A DNA stretch of 64,000 nucleotides from Azolla caroliniana (lineage: Eukaryota > Polypodiophyta): positions 992,001 to 1,056,000 of the forward strand of contig JBHGNT010000009.1 in NCBI GenBank assembly GCA_043228905.1, in the 5' to 3' direction. Shown here in pieces: positions 38,560-51,535 of the stretch (the stretch's first letter is position 1; the number at the start of each line of letters is the position of its first letter). Both the position numbers and the translations under genes were made by a program. Below the pieces are notes generated by a model. The model had not been told where the DNA came from and did no database searches. It saw nothing but the letters and a program-made list of their open reading frames with translations.

Positions 38560-40060
38560 GCATAACCTGAAATTGACGCATTTATAGTTGCTAGATATGA
38601 GCTTTTTTCAAGCAACCCTTTTCTCACAATATATGCATGTATTCTATAATGTTCACAAAGATCCTTCCTCTGAGCACAAACTTTGAGAAATGCTACAACA
38701 TTGACGATACCTTATCAATGGTTGTTTTTTCCGAATTACTGCTTGATAAAATTGAAATAGAAACATTATCATTGTAACAACATCTGTAAGAAGTGCTTCA
38801 TTTGAATGCCAGAAAGTAGAAATGTTTTTAGTTAAACTTCAAGCAATTTGTTGTTTTTGTTTCTGGATTTCAAACTCTGACGGATGCCTCTCTTTCATAA
38901 TCCATCTTGCAACTTGTGCAACAACAACAACTTTCCAACGCCATTCCTCATAGTCAATTTGATGTGTATATGCAAGAACTACACATATTTGTACACCATA
39001 TCTCCAAGATTTTTATCATCTACTCCTCCCAAACTACAATTGAGAATTCAATGTAACCTATAGCACACAAAATCTGTAACAACAGAATGTCCATAAACAA
39101 AGGTAGTAGACATTGTTTCCCAAAATGACGGGAACAATATACATCCAAATTATGTGATCTCCATCTTCCCTAAAAATGAGCATAGAGGTCCATATCCTTT
39201 TAAAATGCATTTGTTTCCTGAAAATGGCATCAACATTGCCTGTGAAACTTTTATACTGACCGCGTAATGTATGAACAAGTAACAACCATAATTCAACAAT
39301 TATAACCGAAGCATCCCGAGTGACATTATCAAATATTGATGTGCATCGCGCCTTCCAAATTACCGACATCAGAATAGATGAAATTGTCTTCCATATAATG
39401 TCATCCCTAAATTGCAAACTATCACTTATAAAAGGTTGAACCATTTGTATATGAGGAGGAACTATGTGAAAAGCTTCCACTATATCCTCCTTTTCATATA
39501 ACAATAGTTGTTCCTCTAGAATTCCCCACCTAACCGCACCCCAAGTGACCACACAATTAGCATGCATTAATATCAACAACCTTAATACTCTCTGCCATAT
39601 TTGCATAATTTTAGGACAAGACCACAATACATGCTTAATTGATTCTATCATACATCCACAACCAAAACCACATGACTTACTATCTAATTGCCGCAACCAA
39701 GCCCGAACCGGTAGTGCATAATGGATCAATAACCAACGAAAAAGGACAATCTTCTTGGGAATCTGCATACTCCATAACCACTTCCAATATTTAGATGCAT
39801 CCATTAAAGAGGCCCCATTCGCCAACAACACTTTCATAGCGGATGACGGATGAAATTTCCTACTTAAGAGCAACTTTCGTCCCAACTTCACAGAATATTG
39901 AAAAAATTGAAAACATTTAGTATGAGACGAAGGATTTGTATGTTTCCAAAGATAATTTGATGGATCCCAATGCAAGTCCAACAATGACTTTTTTTTAAAA
40001 ACCCATAGTTGGCAAAATAACATACTATCAAAAGGAGAAGGATCTAAAACTATCTTTATT
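38560..40060 (-). mobile_element. 3' part of an L1-type LINE (zf-RVT domain)
   Basis: A 321-codon uninterrupted minus-strand frame (40023-39058) carries a typical zf-RVT zinc-binding region: YWKWLWSMQIPKKIVLFRWL, then LPVRAWLRQLDSKSCGFGCG and CMIESIKHVLWSCP. This is the C-x2-C...H-x4-C arrangement that follows RT in plant L1 elements. More coherent sequence continues below 39058 after stops (WKVVVVAQVARWIMKERHPS, near 38890-38950). Upstream of 40023 there are stops and no RT, so the element is truncated or has been separated from its RT. It opposes the RT remnant at 36470-37320 and need not be the same insertion. Confidence 0.8.
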
Positions 40061-42576
40061 AAATTGGGTTTTTGTGAATATAGAGATCATTGGAGTGATG
40101 TCTCATTTCTAAATTATTTTTGAGTTCTTAATGTATTGGGGGCTATGGTTCAATTGGGATATCTGTAATGCTTTCACTTTTGATTTTCAAGTTGGGATTT
40201 TCTTTCTAGGCCCTTTGCCCTTCTCGATATTGAGTAATGAGAGATCGGGTGCCAACCAAGTTGTGTTGACGCCAATGGATAACTTACGTTGGCCCTCAAC
40301 CATTACTGTTAGGGATGGCCCACACAACAAACAAGCAAGCATCTAGTAGTGCATATGTTTTGGGTATAGAAGGCCATAGGTTTGAACACTGTCACCTCAA
40401 TTATTGACGCGTATTGGGCGTAACCTTTTGCTCCGTCCTTGTTCCACGTCTTTCTTTGCACTTCTTGCAGCTTCTTGTGGCATAACTCTGTCCACGTATC
40501 AAGCAAGCATTGTAACCTTACATGCCTGCTTGCCTGCTTGTCTAAAATTTCTTTGAAGAAAATATATTGTTAAAAGTACTTCTTTTGTGGCAATTTACAG
40601 GGTTAGCGAAGTCACGAAATCTCAACCATTAAGAGAGACAACATTGCATGGTCACATGCCATCATATTCATCATTTGAATTGGTGTGTAGGGTGGGATTG
40701 AGTTCATAGTAGTATTTAAATCTCAAGAGTTCTATACTTTGTTGTAAGTTAGTCATGGTGGTGTTTTTCCTTCTTAATGGAATGTATTATTTATGAGAGA
40801 GATAGAGATAGAGAGAGAAGAGAATAAATAAGCATGACTATAGTTTGTGGAATGTTAAAAAGTAGGATGGCTTGTTTTTAAAAATGTATCGCTTTAAAGG
40901 ATCAATAGTTTCCTAAATTTAAAAGCATACATATTTCAATCCTAAACAAGAGTTTCCCTATGATAACCTATGAAGCACTAAATATAAAAGAAAGGATACA
41001 TAAAAACAAGTCACTATGTCTATACATAATGAAATCTGCAATTTTCGGGTGCCAAAAATAACATATTGTGAAGTTAAAAAGAATCATTTTCTATGCATAA
41101 AGCTAAATTTGGCTTTCATATTTCTCAAGATAGTCAGGGTCCTAAAAGAACTCATTCGAAGAGGTTAGAAGTTGTAAGTACAACAATGTTTAATGACTTG
41201 TGTTTTTCAGGCTTAGGCACCATGATATATGCGACCACACAATGTTCCCTTTCATATTTTCTTCGTACTAAATGGCTTCCTATGCCTATTTATCTATAGA
41301 ACAAAGGCATAAAGACTAACTAATATTATTTGAAATCAATACATGCAAGAAATAAGGAGAACTCTAGAGACAAAGACAAACAAATAGTATTTCTTATGTG
41401 CTACTTACATTGCTTGGGGGTTTTGTGGACATATGCAGGGACATCCCCCATACATGGACTCAACTAATGTCAACATGCTACATTGATATTGAAAATAATA
41501 TCATTATGCAAACATAATAAAATCTATTGAAACACAAATCACAAAAAACCCCTAAAAGCTTTGGATTTTAATAATAATATTTGTATTTCTAGGCATATGA
41601 GAACATTGATTGAACTATCAACAATATCGAGCTTCAGTAAAGTTGATGATCAAGGCTTTGATGAATACAACTTAACGTTTTCAAGTTCATTACAAATCAT
41701 TATTTCAAGATGGGATACCTCATTCAAGCATATTATTGTGTAAGTTTCTCAAAGTTTGACAACTCATGAAAATGATTAAGTGTTTGTTACATTATATGGA
41801 TATCCTTCTCGCCCTTGGTGTGTCTAGCCCTCTCAAACCAAATGATGTCACTATAAAGTATGGGCATCATGAAAAGAAATGAGCAGTTAGCACCGTTCAT
41901 AGTCATGTTAATATTGCCCTAACATGTTTCTAATGACCCAAGATAATAACCACGTTAGGAGTCAACATAGGCTAGATTTAGTTGTGCCTATTATACTAAG
42001 ATTGTATTTGTTGCCTTATAAGAGTTTATTAAGTTTTCTTATCACTCCCACACACTTCCATGGGTACTTTGCCTTTTGCCTTAACACAAAATGTTATCTT
42101 TGAAAGTATCATTACTAATTCAAATGCTCTCCAACATATACCTTTTGCTCAAACAACAAACCAAGATGCAAGCTCATCACAACCAATACAACGGTTCACA
42201 ATACAAACGATACATGGATGAGAATGTGGTATAGTGAACCGAGGAATGTAGTTTTGTAAAAGTCAAGTGTATAGGACAAGTGTTAACTCTTGATACAAGT
42301 TACTATCTTGGCAAGGGCCCTTCTTAAACCTATAATAAGAGAAGGAGAGATCATTGCCATGGGTGGTAATTTTGGAATTCAAGGTCCAAGTTTGTGGAAA
42401 TTCAGTTTGACACAGGATCACGACTCATGAGAGTGTAGGAAGCTTAGGATGACAAAAGGTAGCATGGCCATTGGTCATAGTCTCCCTATGATGAAACTCA
42501 AGGTATCCCTTTAACCATCTTTAGTTTTGTTATTTAATCTTATTTAGTTCCCTAAGGCAACACTATAGTTTTTTCT
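40061..42576. other. Gene-free intergenic stretch
   Basis: AT-rich, short unmatched open frames. A short GA tract lies at 40796-40824. A tRNA-like B-box phrase (CATAGGTTTGAACACTG) at about 40375-40391 is too weak to call a SINE. No gene supported. Confidence 0.55.
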
Positions 42577-42584
42577 GTTGTATG

Positions 42585-43189
42585 TACCAATGGGCCCGGT
42601 TCGGTTTCTTTGCCTTGAAACCAAACCAAACCAAACCATTTATATAAAACAAAAACCAAACCAACCGTTTATGAACTTTCAAGCCATTAAAACCAAACCA
42701 TTTAAGAAAAGGTAAACCAAAACCGTTTAGGGAAAATTTGACCAAATTGAACCATTTAATAAAAAGTTTAAACCCAACCACAATTAAGTCAAACTAATTA
42801 AAAAACTAACTATGTAAATAGAAATACACTAAATTAAATAAGCATTTATGTTAAATTAATTAAATGAATAAAAAAGAATTAATTAAGCCATTAGTTTAAA
42901 TAAACATTTAAGCTAAATGAATTAAATCAATAAAAAATATTAATTAAACCATTAAATTACATAAACATTATAGGGATAAAAAAAGCTAGCCCAAAAACCT
43001 ATAAACCTTTAGAGCAAACCACTTAAACCTATACACTGATAAACCCCAATTTTAGAACCAACCCGAACTAAAACCAAACCGTTTATTAATAGTTCAAACC
43101 AAACCATTTAATTATTTTGGAACTGAAAAACCTTTAAACCATGCCTTAACCGTTCGGTTCGGTTTGAGCTGTAACCGAGCCCATATCTA
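42585..43189. mobile_element. hAT-type MITE with 8-bp target-site duplication (copy B)
   Basis: A 605-bp element begins TACCAATGGGCCCGGTTCGG and ends GAGCCCATATCTA. It is flanked by GTTGTATG (42577-42584) and GTTGAATG (43190-43197), an 8-bp duplication with one mismatch. The interior is full of AACCAAACC and TTAAATTAAT-type words, and the GGTTCGGTTTCTTTGCCTTGAAACC segment near its left end matches the right end of copy A in inverse orientation. It is therefore the same family inserted in the opposite orientation. It has no coding capacity. Confidence 0.8.
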
Positions 43190-43197
43190 GTTGAATG

Positions 43198-45512
43198 TTG
43201 CTCGACAACAGACCCTTGACGTTGGGCCTCCAACCATTTGACGTGATCATGTTACTTGTACGTCACCCTCCCTTTTCACACTTGTATGCCCCTTAGGGTC
43301 CTTACCCACGAGCAAAAAGAACTGCTTTTCTCCTAAGTACCCCTCATATACCTTCACGAACACACTCAATTGCACATATAGATGTAACACACACACACAC
43401 ATATGAACACTTATGCTTACACACATACACACATACACACGTTTCCTTTTTCATACACACGTATATACAAATACACATATACATACGCATTCATATACCC
43501 ATACATACACAACACTCACGAACTTGCAAACTTACATACATATACTCATGTTCAAATATATGCATACAATACGTACACATACACATAATCACATGCTTAA
43601 ACCTGCATATATATACATGCTATTCACATGTACATGCACATGGTATAAAACAAATATGTACACTTAGAGGCTAATACATAGATAAGCCACTCATGAACTT
43701 TGAAGACGATAATAGAATCTCTCTCTCTCTCTCTCTCACAAACACAAAAGTAAATTACATACATAAGAATACAAAAGGTTGGATTCTAATAAATGTTTAT
43801 CCACACAAACTTCTAAATTGACCTCAACACCACATTCAACTAGCAATTTAGAGGAAAACCTTATTTGACAACTCTATTACCCAACCTTCCCTAGTTCAAG
43901 TCCCAATGGTCCTACTCAAATTTCACATGTAGAGTGTAATTTAATGACATTGGGACCTAATTTTGACTAAAATCAAGCCATTGTAACTCAAATTCAACAT
44001 GCTTAGCACACGCATTTTACACTTAAGGACATTTAACAAGCATAGTTAAGGGGAAAATATAATAGTTTTAGAGAATATTATGCATAATTATCTACCTAGG
44101 TCACCAATATTAGTCATGAGGTGAAGGGCATCATAGATCCACCACCAAATAAACACTTTCACAACCAAGGCGGGATATGTCTCCAAAACTTCATAACCAA
44201 GTGACAAGATGATTGTGATTTTGATGTGCATGATTTAATGCAAGCAAATTGAGTTTTAATCCGAAGGGAAACATATGATGCTTTTGTGCACATCAAAATT
44301 ATTGGCAATGATGAATATTATGATTCGCCATAGTTCAAGATGGTGGCCCAACAACGATTGCAATTTGCAATGATGATGATGAAGCATACTAAAGGACAAT
44401 AGCCCTCTTGCAATCTACCGTTGTGAGAAATAATGTTGTTAACAAATATAGCTCTTAAATCTACCCTTCTTAGAAAACAAATAAGAAATAAATTTGTTAT
44501 CAAATATAGTTGTTTCACCTTAAAATAGAAAAATATATATGATAATATCATGCTAAGAATGATATAATATTATTAGGATACCTGCTTCTCATCTTTTGGT
44601 AAGAACGGAGTTGCAAAATATGGAGGCCACAACTACAAGTTCAAATCCTCTCAATAAACCCACTATTATCGGAAATTCATGTGGAGCTTAAATTTGTTTT
44701 CAGAATATGAGTGATTTATCCAAACATGGGACAAACAATCTTCTCATCTTTATTGCTCCCAATATGTATGTGCAAGGTAAAATCCTCCTAAAAGGTTAAT
44801 ATGCTTTATTTATTATAAAGCTCTGTTGTTTTGCAACCTCTAGTTCCAAAAGTTGTTTGTTAAAAAGATGAGTTTCTAGTTCTATAGAAAAATAGCAAGC
44901 AAAAACAAACAAGGAACTAAAGTTGTTCTATTGAAAATATCTTTAAGATTAGAAATCTGTTTTGAATTCATTGGCATACATGGCTTTATTTAACATGCAC
45001 CATACATGACATTGTTTAATGTGCACCATACAATACTTTTATGCGCAAAACACTATACAACGGACAATGTGAATGCATCACCATGTGCTTTGCATTGGAG
45101 TTCCTTGGTCCAAAACTAAACAGTTCTACGACTACTACCAAGAATGAAGTATCATAATATACTTAAAAGATTCAATTTCATGACAAATTGTTCCCAAGCT
45201 TTATAAGTTAGAAGAACTCATGCAAAAAATGAAAGAGAACAATAGAAAGGAAGTCCTCTTTAACCAACATTATTTATAAAAACAAACTTCTTACAACGAA
45301 GTTTTACGGACACCAAGATAATATGAATGTTTGAAAATTGATATAGCATTTGCGTGAACATGAAATCATATTGAATGTCATAACCTTCATTAACTTCATA
45401 ATTCATGCATTGTTAAGTACAATATGAGTGAATTGATTGTTCACGATCATGAACAATACCTGGATCAGCATTGATCTTTACATTCATATGCATATATGGT
45501 ATCAACAAATTC
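43198..45512. other. Gene-free intergenic stretch with CA/TACA repeats
   Basis: 43388-43640 is a long imperfect (ACACATAC)n microsatellite, and 43718-43737 is a CT tract. The rest is AT-rich. A SINE-like head is at 44590-44655. No gene recognised. Confidence 0.55.
44590..44656 (+). mobile_element. tRNA-derived SINE head (candidate)
   Basis: CTTTTGGTAAGAACGGAGTT (A-box-like) is followed by GGAGGCCACAACTACAAGTT and CAAATCC (B-box-like, near 44637-44648). The GGTAAG...GGAGGCCAC...GTTCAAATCC order resembles Au-type SINE heads and the minus-strand copy at 622-692. No tail or target-site duplication seen. Confidence 0.35.
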
Positions 45513-46443
45513 TCACAACATTTCTATATGCTCTTGAGGATTGACACCCAGAGTTTGCTTGAACTCTTTGGCAGTGTCCAAGAAATGAAGCAAAATCGTG
45601 AGAATCACAGAGCTAATGAACATGGGAATGGGTCCGAAGAGCCAAAAAAACAAAGGAAATGAGAAGTAAAAAGCTCTCAAACCGATAGACCAAAATTGTC
45701 CACCTCTTTCAATGGCCTTGTTTACATATTCTGGGCTAAGACCGGGTGCACAAGGACCTATAGGTATACTTACAAGGAAACTTACATGGCTATAATATCT
45801 CACTGACTGGACATTACAAAGAAAAGCTACTAAAAAGCAAACTAATACACATAAGAGCTTGATAGAAGATGTGACAACTCTCTTATCTCCTAGTAATAAA
45901 TTTGACTCTTCAATTTTTCCGTAGTTATAACCACCGCTCTCTAGAACGCCAATGACAGAGCATAGTGTGATTGCCGCGGTGGCGAGGAGGGTCGATGCCA
46001 TTATGTTGTTTCGTAACGTTTGAACCGCAAGCACTCCATTCTTGAGTCCATCCTATTGTTGAGGACACATGAACATATGATCTCTCTCTCTCTCTCATAC
46101 ACACATCCTTGACCTTGTAACTTATGATTAAAACAAAACATTATATTACGTTATGATTAGAAAGAAGAAGAGAAAAACCGTGACCCAAGTACCTCGAGCA
46201 TGTTGGTGTATTGGGGTTATTTTCTAGATGACTACCCTTAGCTCTCCAAAAGTACAAGAATACCCTTGCTATAGTGGTAATTTTTTAATATTGAAAACCA
46301 AATACCTAGCACTGGAGCAGGGCAATTCTTGTATTGCTTGGAGACATAGGTGTATGTCCAAGAGAGAGAGAGGTGCATTGTGGTCATGTTTCCAAATAGT
46401 GGAGGGATATTTCTAGTGGTTGTGATTCCGGGTTGAAACCTAA

Positions 46444-46480
<37 letters not shown>

Positions 46481-46953
46481 TGGTGGTATATCTTGTGGAA
46501 CCCGTCGAGAGCTTTCGGGTATATCCTCGGACTTGTCACAAGCCGCTATCGAGAACTTAAGGGGCATTCCAATAATAGGGAAATATGAAACTTGCAAATA
46601 ACATCTATATGTATGTATACATGCATGCATGCATATAAAAAACAATAGCCACCAGGTTACAACCTTTATGCATATATCATATCAATATGTAAGAAATCCA
46701 AGAGGATGGCAAGAAATGGTGGACAAACTCACAAAAGTAATAGAAGAAGAAGAAGAAGAAGAAGAATTGGAATGGATTGAGGATGTACCTGCATCATGGT
46801 TCTAACCCAGACTTGGCGATTCATTTGGTTGATGCCGATGACCGTGGTGGCCGGGCAGGTGTGAACCCGATAAGCCAGCTGGCAGTGGTATACAATGAGG
46901 AGGAGAAGCCCAATTGGCACAAGGAGGGCATCCAAATACTCCAATCCTTCCAT
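45513..46953 (-). CDS. DUF599 family four-pass membrane protein, tandem copy 2
   Basis: Exons 46953-46789 and 46052-45513 on the minus strand give 234 aa. The intron sits at the same place as in copy 1 (TMMQ|DGLKNG, phase 0, CAG|GTACAT donor, ATAG|GAT acceptor). It begins MEGLEYLDALLVPIGLLLLI. It has GINQMNRQVW, LRNNIMASTLLATAAITLCS, LLCVLVCFLVAFLCNVQSVR and YFSFPLFFWLFGPIPMF, the four hydrophobic segments of the family. Function is unestablished. It is clearly closer to copy 3 than to copy 1 (shared SIKLLCVLVCF, EYVNKAI..GGQFWSIGLRA and FLCNVQSVRYYS). A (CT)20 microsatellite at 46962-47001 lies just upstream of the start codon and would be (GA)n in the 5' UTR. Intact. Confidence 0.9.
46447..46479. 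repeat. (AT)n microsatellite in the intron of DUF599 copy 2
   Basis: About 16 AT units within the 736-bp intron. They create a spurious Tyr-Ile repeat in a minus-strand open frame. Confidence 0.9.
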
Positions 46954-46958
46954 CCAAA

Positions 46959-47003
<45 letters not shown>

Positions 47004-50000
47004 ACACACACACACAAACACAAACATAGAAATCTAGTTTGTAGTTTGTCTTGGTGTCTCATGTTTCATGTTTCAGTTACCCTTTCCCATTGATGCCCAC
47101 ATTATAAAATGCTCATGCTTTGGCTCTGGCTCATTCACACCACGCTCGTGTGCCCCGCCCTGGCTCCTCCTCACCATGAAACCTCGATGTGCGCATGTTA
47201 AATTTTCTCTATACAAATTTTCCGTCTTCATATTAACAAGACCCGGTGATATTGGTAACCTACGGCTGAATATTTCGCCCTACTACGAAATTTCTCCCCT
47301 CCCTCTTGTACCTTGAACAGATTGTAAAGATCACGTGGACATCGACACCAACACTTGGTGCTTTTTATGGATATAGGTCTACTTGAAATTGTTACGTCTA
47401 ACAATATTTTCCTTACTCGTTCAATATTTTTTTATTGGATTCTGGTGAGTGAGAGCATCTTTTTCTCGAACATCGAGACACTATATTTCTTGAGTGCGCC
47501 TTGAAATATACGGTTAGCCTAAATCTTGTGTCCTTAGTTTAGCGATTAGGCCTTTAAATGATTATGTCCAACATGTGATCATCATTAAGACTATATTTAA
47601 AAGCCCTCCATTGTTTGGGTGAACTCAAAAGTAAAATTGTTTTGTCATTTTCATATTACACGGTTTGTTGTACTCCGTCTTATAATGTCCAATAGGAACA
47701 TGAATCCAACCTTAGGTAGTTAACCAATGAGCAAAATCATAGGAACTTGGAAGTAACTTCTAGAACATAGGGTAAACCATAGTCTATTCAAGAAATAGCA
47801 TATTGATATCCTTAAGGCTTTGATTAGTGATTCATAACACATGCAAAAACACCATACCACGATATCTACTAAATATAACCAAAAACATACACTAACACAA
47901 GCATGTGAAAATATTTAAAAGCTAATATTTGTTCTATTGTAACCACATGGCTTCTACTCTACGAGATATGCTTAACAAACACATAAAAGTGAGCGAATTT
48001 CAACTCACATAGACTTTACAAATACAACATGGTATATATATGCAAAAAATATGATTGTTATGAAATATTTATCGCTAGCACAATAGAATATCATTTCACG
48101 ACTCATGACTAGTACTCAAGAACTAAGGTTGTGCGTGCATTTAGGGAGATGGAGCCTTAAAAGCTTGTGGGCATTTGTGGTTATAATTAACTCTATACAT
48201 AAAAGCCACAAACTAGAGAATGTTAACTATTTTGTAGGTTTCTTCTCTTGATAGTGTATATGTAAAACCTAACGCATATTTAACTTATTAAAACATGGAA
48301 TATATTCAGGATTCTCTTTGATTGTAGACATGCCCAATAGAATTTCACTTTCATCTTATGGTGCTTCAATGATGATTACAAAGGTTGCCCTTTGTGTCAA
48401 ATCTAAGTCTAATGTGTTAGGATTGTTGTAGTACTCTGCAAAAGGAAAGTCATCATATCAACATTCTGAGTTCTAAAAGAAGCCATTTTTATGAGAAAAT
48501 TGTTAGATACGTGTCTTGTGGACTTGATCACAAACTCAAAGTACTAATGATTCCGCTGTTGTCAACTCATTTTAGATTGGACCCACCATTATATTGCATA
48601 AACTTTGTCATAATAACATCCTTTTATAAATGAAAAAAACTTTGGTTTTTTACTCCAAGTTAAAAATGCAATGCTACGTTGGCCATTAGTTCCCAATTTG
48701 AAAGCTATTACCTCTACATGTTTTTGGTGATCTCGAAATAATCATTTCTATTTTAAATTGAAAACAATTGTTCTTCTTTCTTTTTTTAAATTAGTTTTCT
48801 ATTTCTAAATGTTGTTTCTATTTTGGTCTTCTTTCTTCTTTTTTTAAAACAAAATATCCTTCCATTACTTTTAAAAATGCATATCAGCTACAACACACAA
48901 AATAATTCCAAACAAACATGTTTTCATATTGCATCCTCTCAGCCTCATCAACAAGCATATTCCTTTGTAAGCTTTGCATAATTGGGTATGTACAGCTAAA
49001 AATAAGTCCTTAGTTAAGTCCACACTTGAAAGCAACTTCTTATACCAAGCATCAGATGCATGTGAATCATCACCATTACTCCCAAAGTGTAAAGAATAAT
49101 CAGAATCCAGCTCCCAAAGTGAGGGTTTCCCTTAACACAATTGTTCTTCTTATGAAGTGTTTTGTTTTATGTCAAAGAAACACCTTTTAGTTGTGAGGTT
49201 AACTTATATTAAGAAGCATGTTCACTCATGTGGATTTTCATACAAGTTTTCATCACTAACTTGTTCATTACTAAGGATCTCTTTGTTCCGTTGTCTCATA
49301 TAAAACAATTCATGAAGACATTCACAAATACGAGACAACATATCACAATTTACTATTGATATAGTGGCTTGTTTTGTTGACATATTATTGTACATATAGG
49401 AAAATGGAACATTTTGTTGCCAACATGTTCACAAGAAACGTAATGAGTAGGATAACATTCGTAATCATATGGATATCCTTTATGAACATTTCTCCCAATG
49501 GTGGTCTCCCATTTACAAAAAAATCCCTTGATTATATGTTAATGATCTTCATCATGAGCATATGCATACTTATGGGATCAATTACAATAAAGATTAGTCT
49601 CATTGGATGTAGATGATTTCTTGATTGCATGCAACCCTTGACATGGATAACTACCTTCCTTCTTGTGCATTTCTTCATCTTCTTTCGCCTTTCTTTTGTT
49701 ACTGGTTCTTAGGGTTTATGATAGTGATAGAACTTTGTTGTTTAGTGTACCAACAATTGAAGTTACAAGCATGTTGCTCTCTCCCATAGTGTTGGAGTGT
49801 ATATGTACTTTATGTTAGGTTGGAAGAGTGCACCAATGGGCTCCTCTCGCTAATTATTAGCTTATTAAATATTCAAATTTGTGTTTGGTTTTGTTTCACA
49901 TTGAGGAAAGCATGCTCTTTCATTATTTAACTTTGGGCCTCAATATGTCGCATAACATTGTAATATTTTGTTGTAAAAGTAAATTGTCATAAAAGTGCTA

Positions 50001-50334
50001 CCAAGGAATAAGCTATATTCCTTATGTTCTTTAAACTATGCAAGGTGTGTGCACATGTGGAGCTACAATCTCAAACGTGAACAAAAAACAAAAAGTGAAC
50101 CATCGAAAAGGAAGTAATAAAGGGACACACACCACAAATATCGGTGATTTGACATTATGCATGTGTCAGTACTAAAATTGAAAGTATGTCTTGAATTTTT
50201 CTTGTGATCATAAGATGTATTGTCATGACTCATAACCTTTGATGGTTCAATGAAAAATTGATATGCATTAATTGTTCATGATTGTGAACAATGCATCATC
50301 TATGGTTTTATTTCCATGAGAATATATATACTCA
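46954..50334. other. Intergenic region between DUF599 copies 2 and 3
   Basis: Starts with the CT microsatellite and a comparatively GC-rich 250 bp that probably holds the copy 2 promoter (minus-strand TTTTATAATG near 47102). The rest is AT-rich with no recognisable gene or TE protein. Confidence 0.55.
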
Positions 50335-50890
50335 TCATAATATTTGATCAATGTTTGCTTGTGGATTGACATTTGACATTTGCTTGAATTCATTGGACGT
50401 ATCCAAGTAATGAAGCAAGATTGTGAGAATAGTTGAGCAACTAAACATTGGGATGGGGCCAAAAAGCCACAAGAACAAAGGAAATGAAAAGTAAAATGCT
50501 CTTAACCCAATGGACCAAAATTGGCCACCTTTTACGATGGCTTTGTTCACATATTCTAGGCTAAGGCCTTGTGCACAAGGCTCTATTGGTATGCTAACAA
50601 GGAAGCTCAATTGACTATAATATCTCACTGATTGAACATTACAAAGAAAAGCTACAAAGAAACACACTAACACACATAGAAGCTTGATAGAGGATGTGAT
50701 TATTCGTTTGTCTCCGAGTAGTAGACTTGTTTCTTGAATCTTTCCTTCACTACCATTGCTAACTAAGAAGGCAATGACTGAGCAAAGCGTGATTGCTGCG
50801 GTGGCGAGCAAGGTAGATGCCATTATGTTGTTTCGTAAGGTTTGCACCGCAAGCACTCCATTCTTCAAACCGTCCTATTAATGTATTTAT

Positions 50891-50945
<55 letters not shown>

Positions 50946-51535
50946 GCACACAAATATACACAAGGTAAGTATGCCAATTATGAACTAGAGTAGGTCACAT
51001 AATATGAGGTCCTAATCTTCATTATTGGGAAATGGGAATCATATTCACAATGTGTAAGACTTCTGACCAATGACTATAATGAAAAGATAAATTTGTTCCT
51101 CTAGAGACACAATCCTGATTTTTGTCCTATAACTTGAGTTCGGCATAAATAGACATTTTGTCGAGAAGTTTGTCTCTATCATCAACATATTTAACATCAA
51201 AGATTTAATATGAGACCAAGAAAGTAGAATTTGTGACTTAATAGATGAAGTTGTCATTAGCAAGAAGTTAGAAAAGAAAATGGGAATGGATGATGTTGTG
51301 ACCAAGTCTACTATAAAAAACAAGAGAACTTAGAAGAGGAAGAGGAAGAGGGTGACATATGATTACTTACTTTCATCATGGTTTGAACCCAAACTTGGCG
51401 ATTGATTTGGTTGATGCCGATGATCGTGGTGGTTGGGAAGGTGTGAACACGATATGTGAGTTGGCAATGGTAGATTATTAGGATGAGAAGACCAGAAGGC
51501 ACAAGAAGAACATCTAAAAACTCTACACCTTCCAT
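50335..51535 (-). CDS. DUF599 family four-pass membrane protein, tandem copy 3
   Basis: Exons 51535-51371 and 50874-50335 on the minus strand give 234 aa. The junction TMMK|DGLKNG is at the conserved position (AAA|GTAAGT donor, ATAG|GAC acceptor). I start at MEGVEFLDVLLVPSGLLILI because it aligns with copy 2. An in-frame Met 33 nt upstream (51568) is only about 20 bases from a CTATATAAG box (minus strand, 51586-51594), so it would probably lie upstream of transcription. Family motifs are intact: GINQINRQVW, LRNNIMASTLLATAAITLCS, CNVQSVRYYSQLSFLVSIPI and FLWLFGPIPMF. Membrane location is inferred; function is unknown. A (CT)25 repeat at 50893-50942 lies in the 496-bp intron, next to the acceptor. 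Confidence 0.9.
50893..50942. repeat. (TC)25 microsatellite beside an intron acceptor
   Basis: Perfect dinucleotide run within the copy 3 intron. On the coding (minus) strand it is (GA)n ending about 20 bases before the AG, where a pyrimidine tract would be expected. Confidence 0.9.

Noticed and set aside
40340-40395. Possible SINE/tRNA-like B box (AGGTTTGAACACTG)
   Set aside because: No convincing A box at the right distance.
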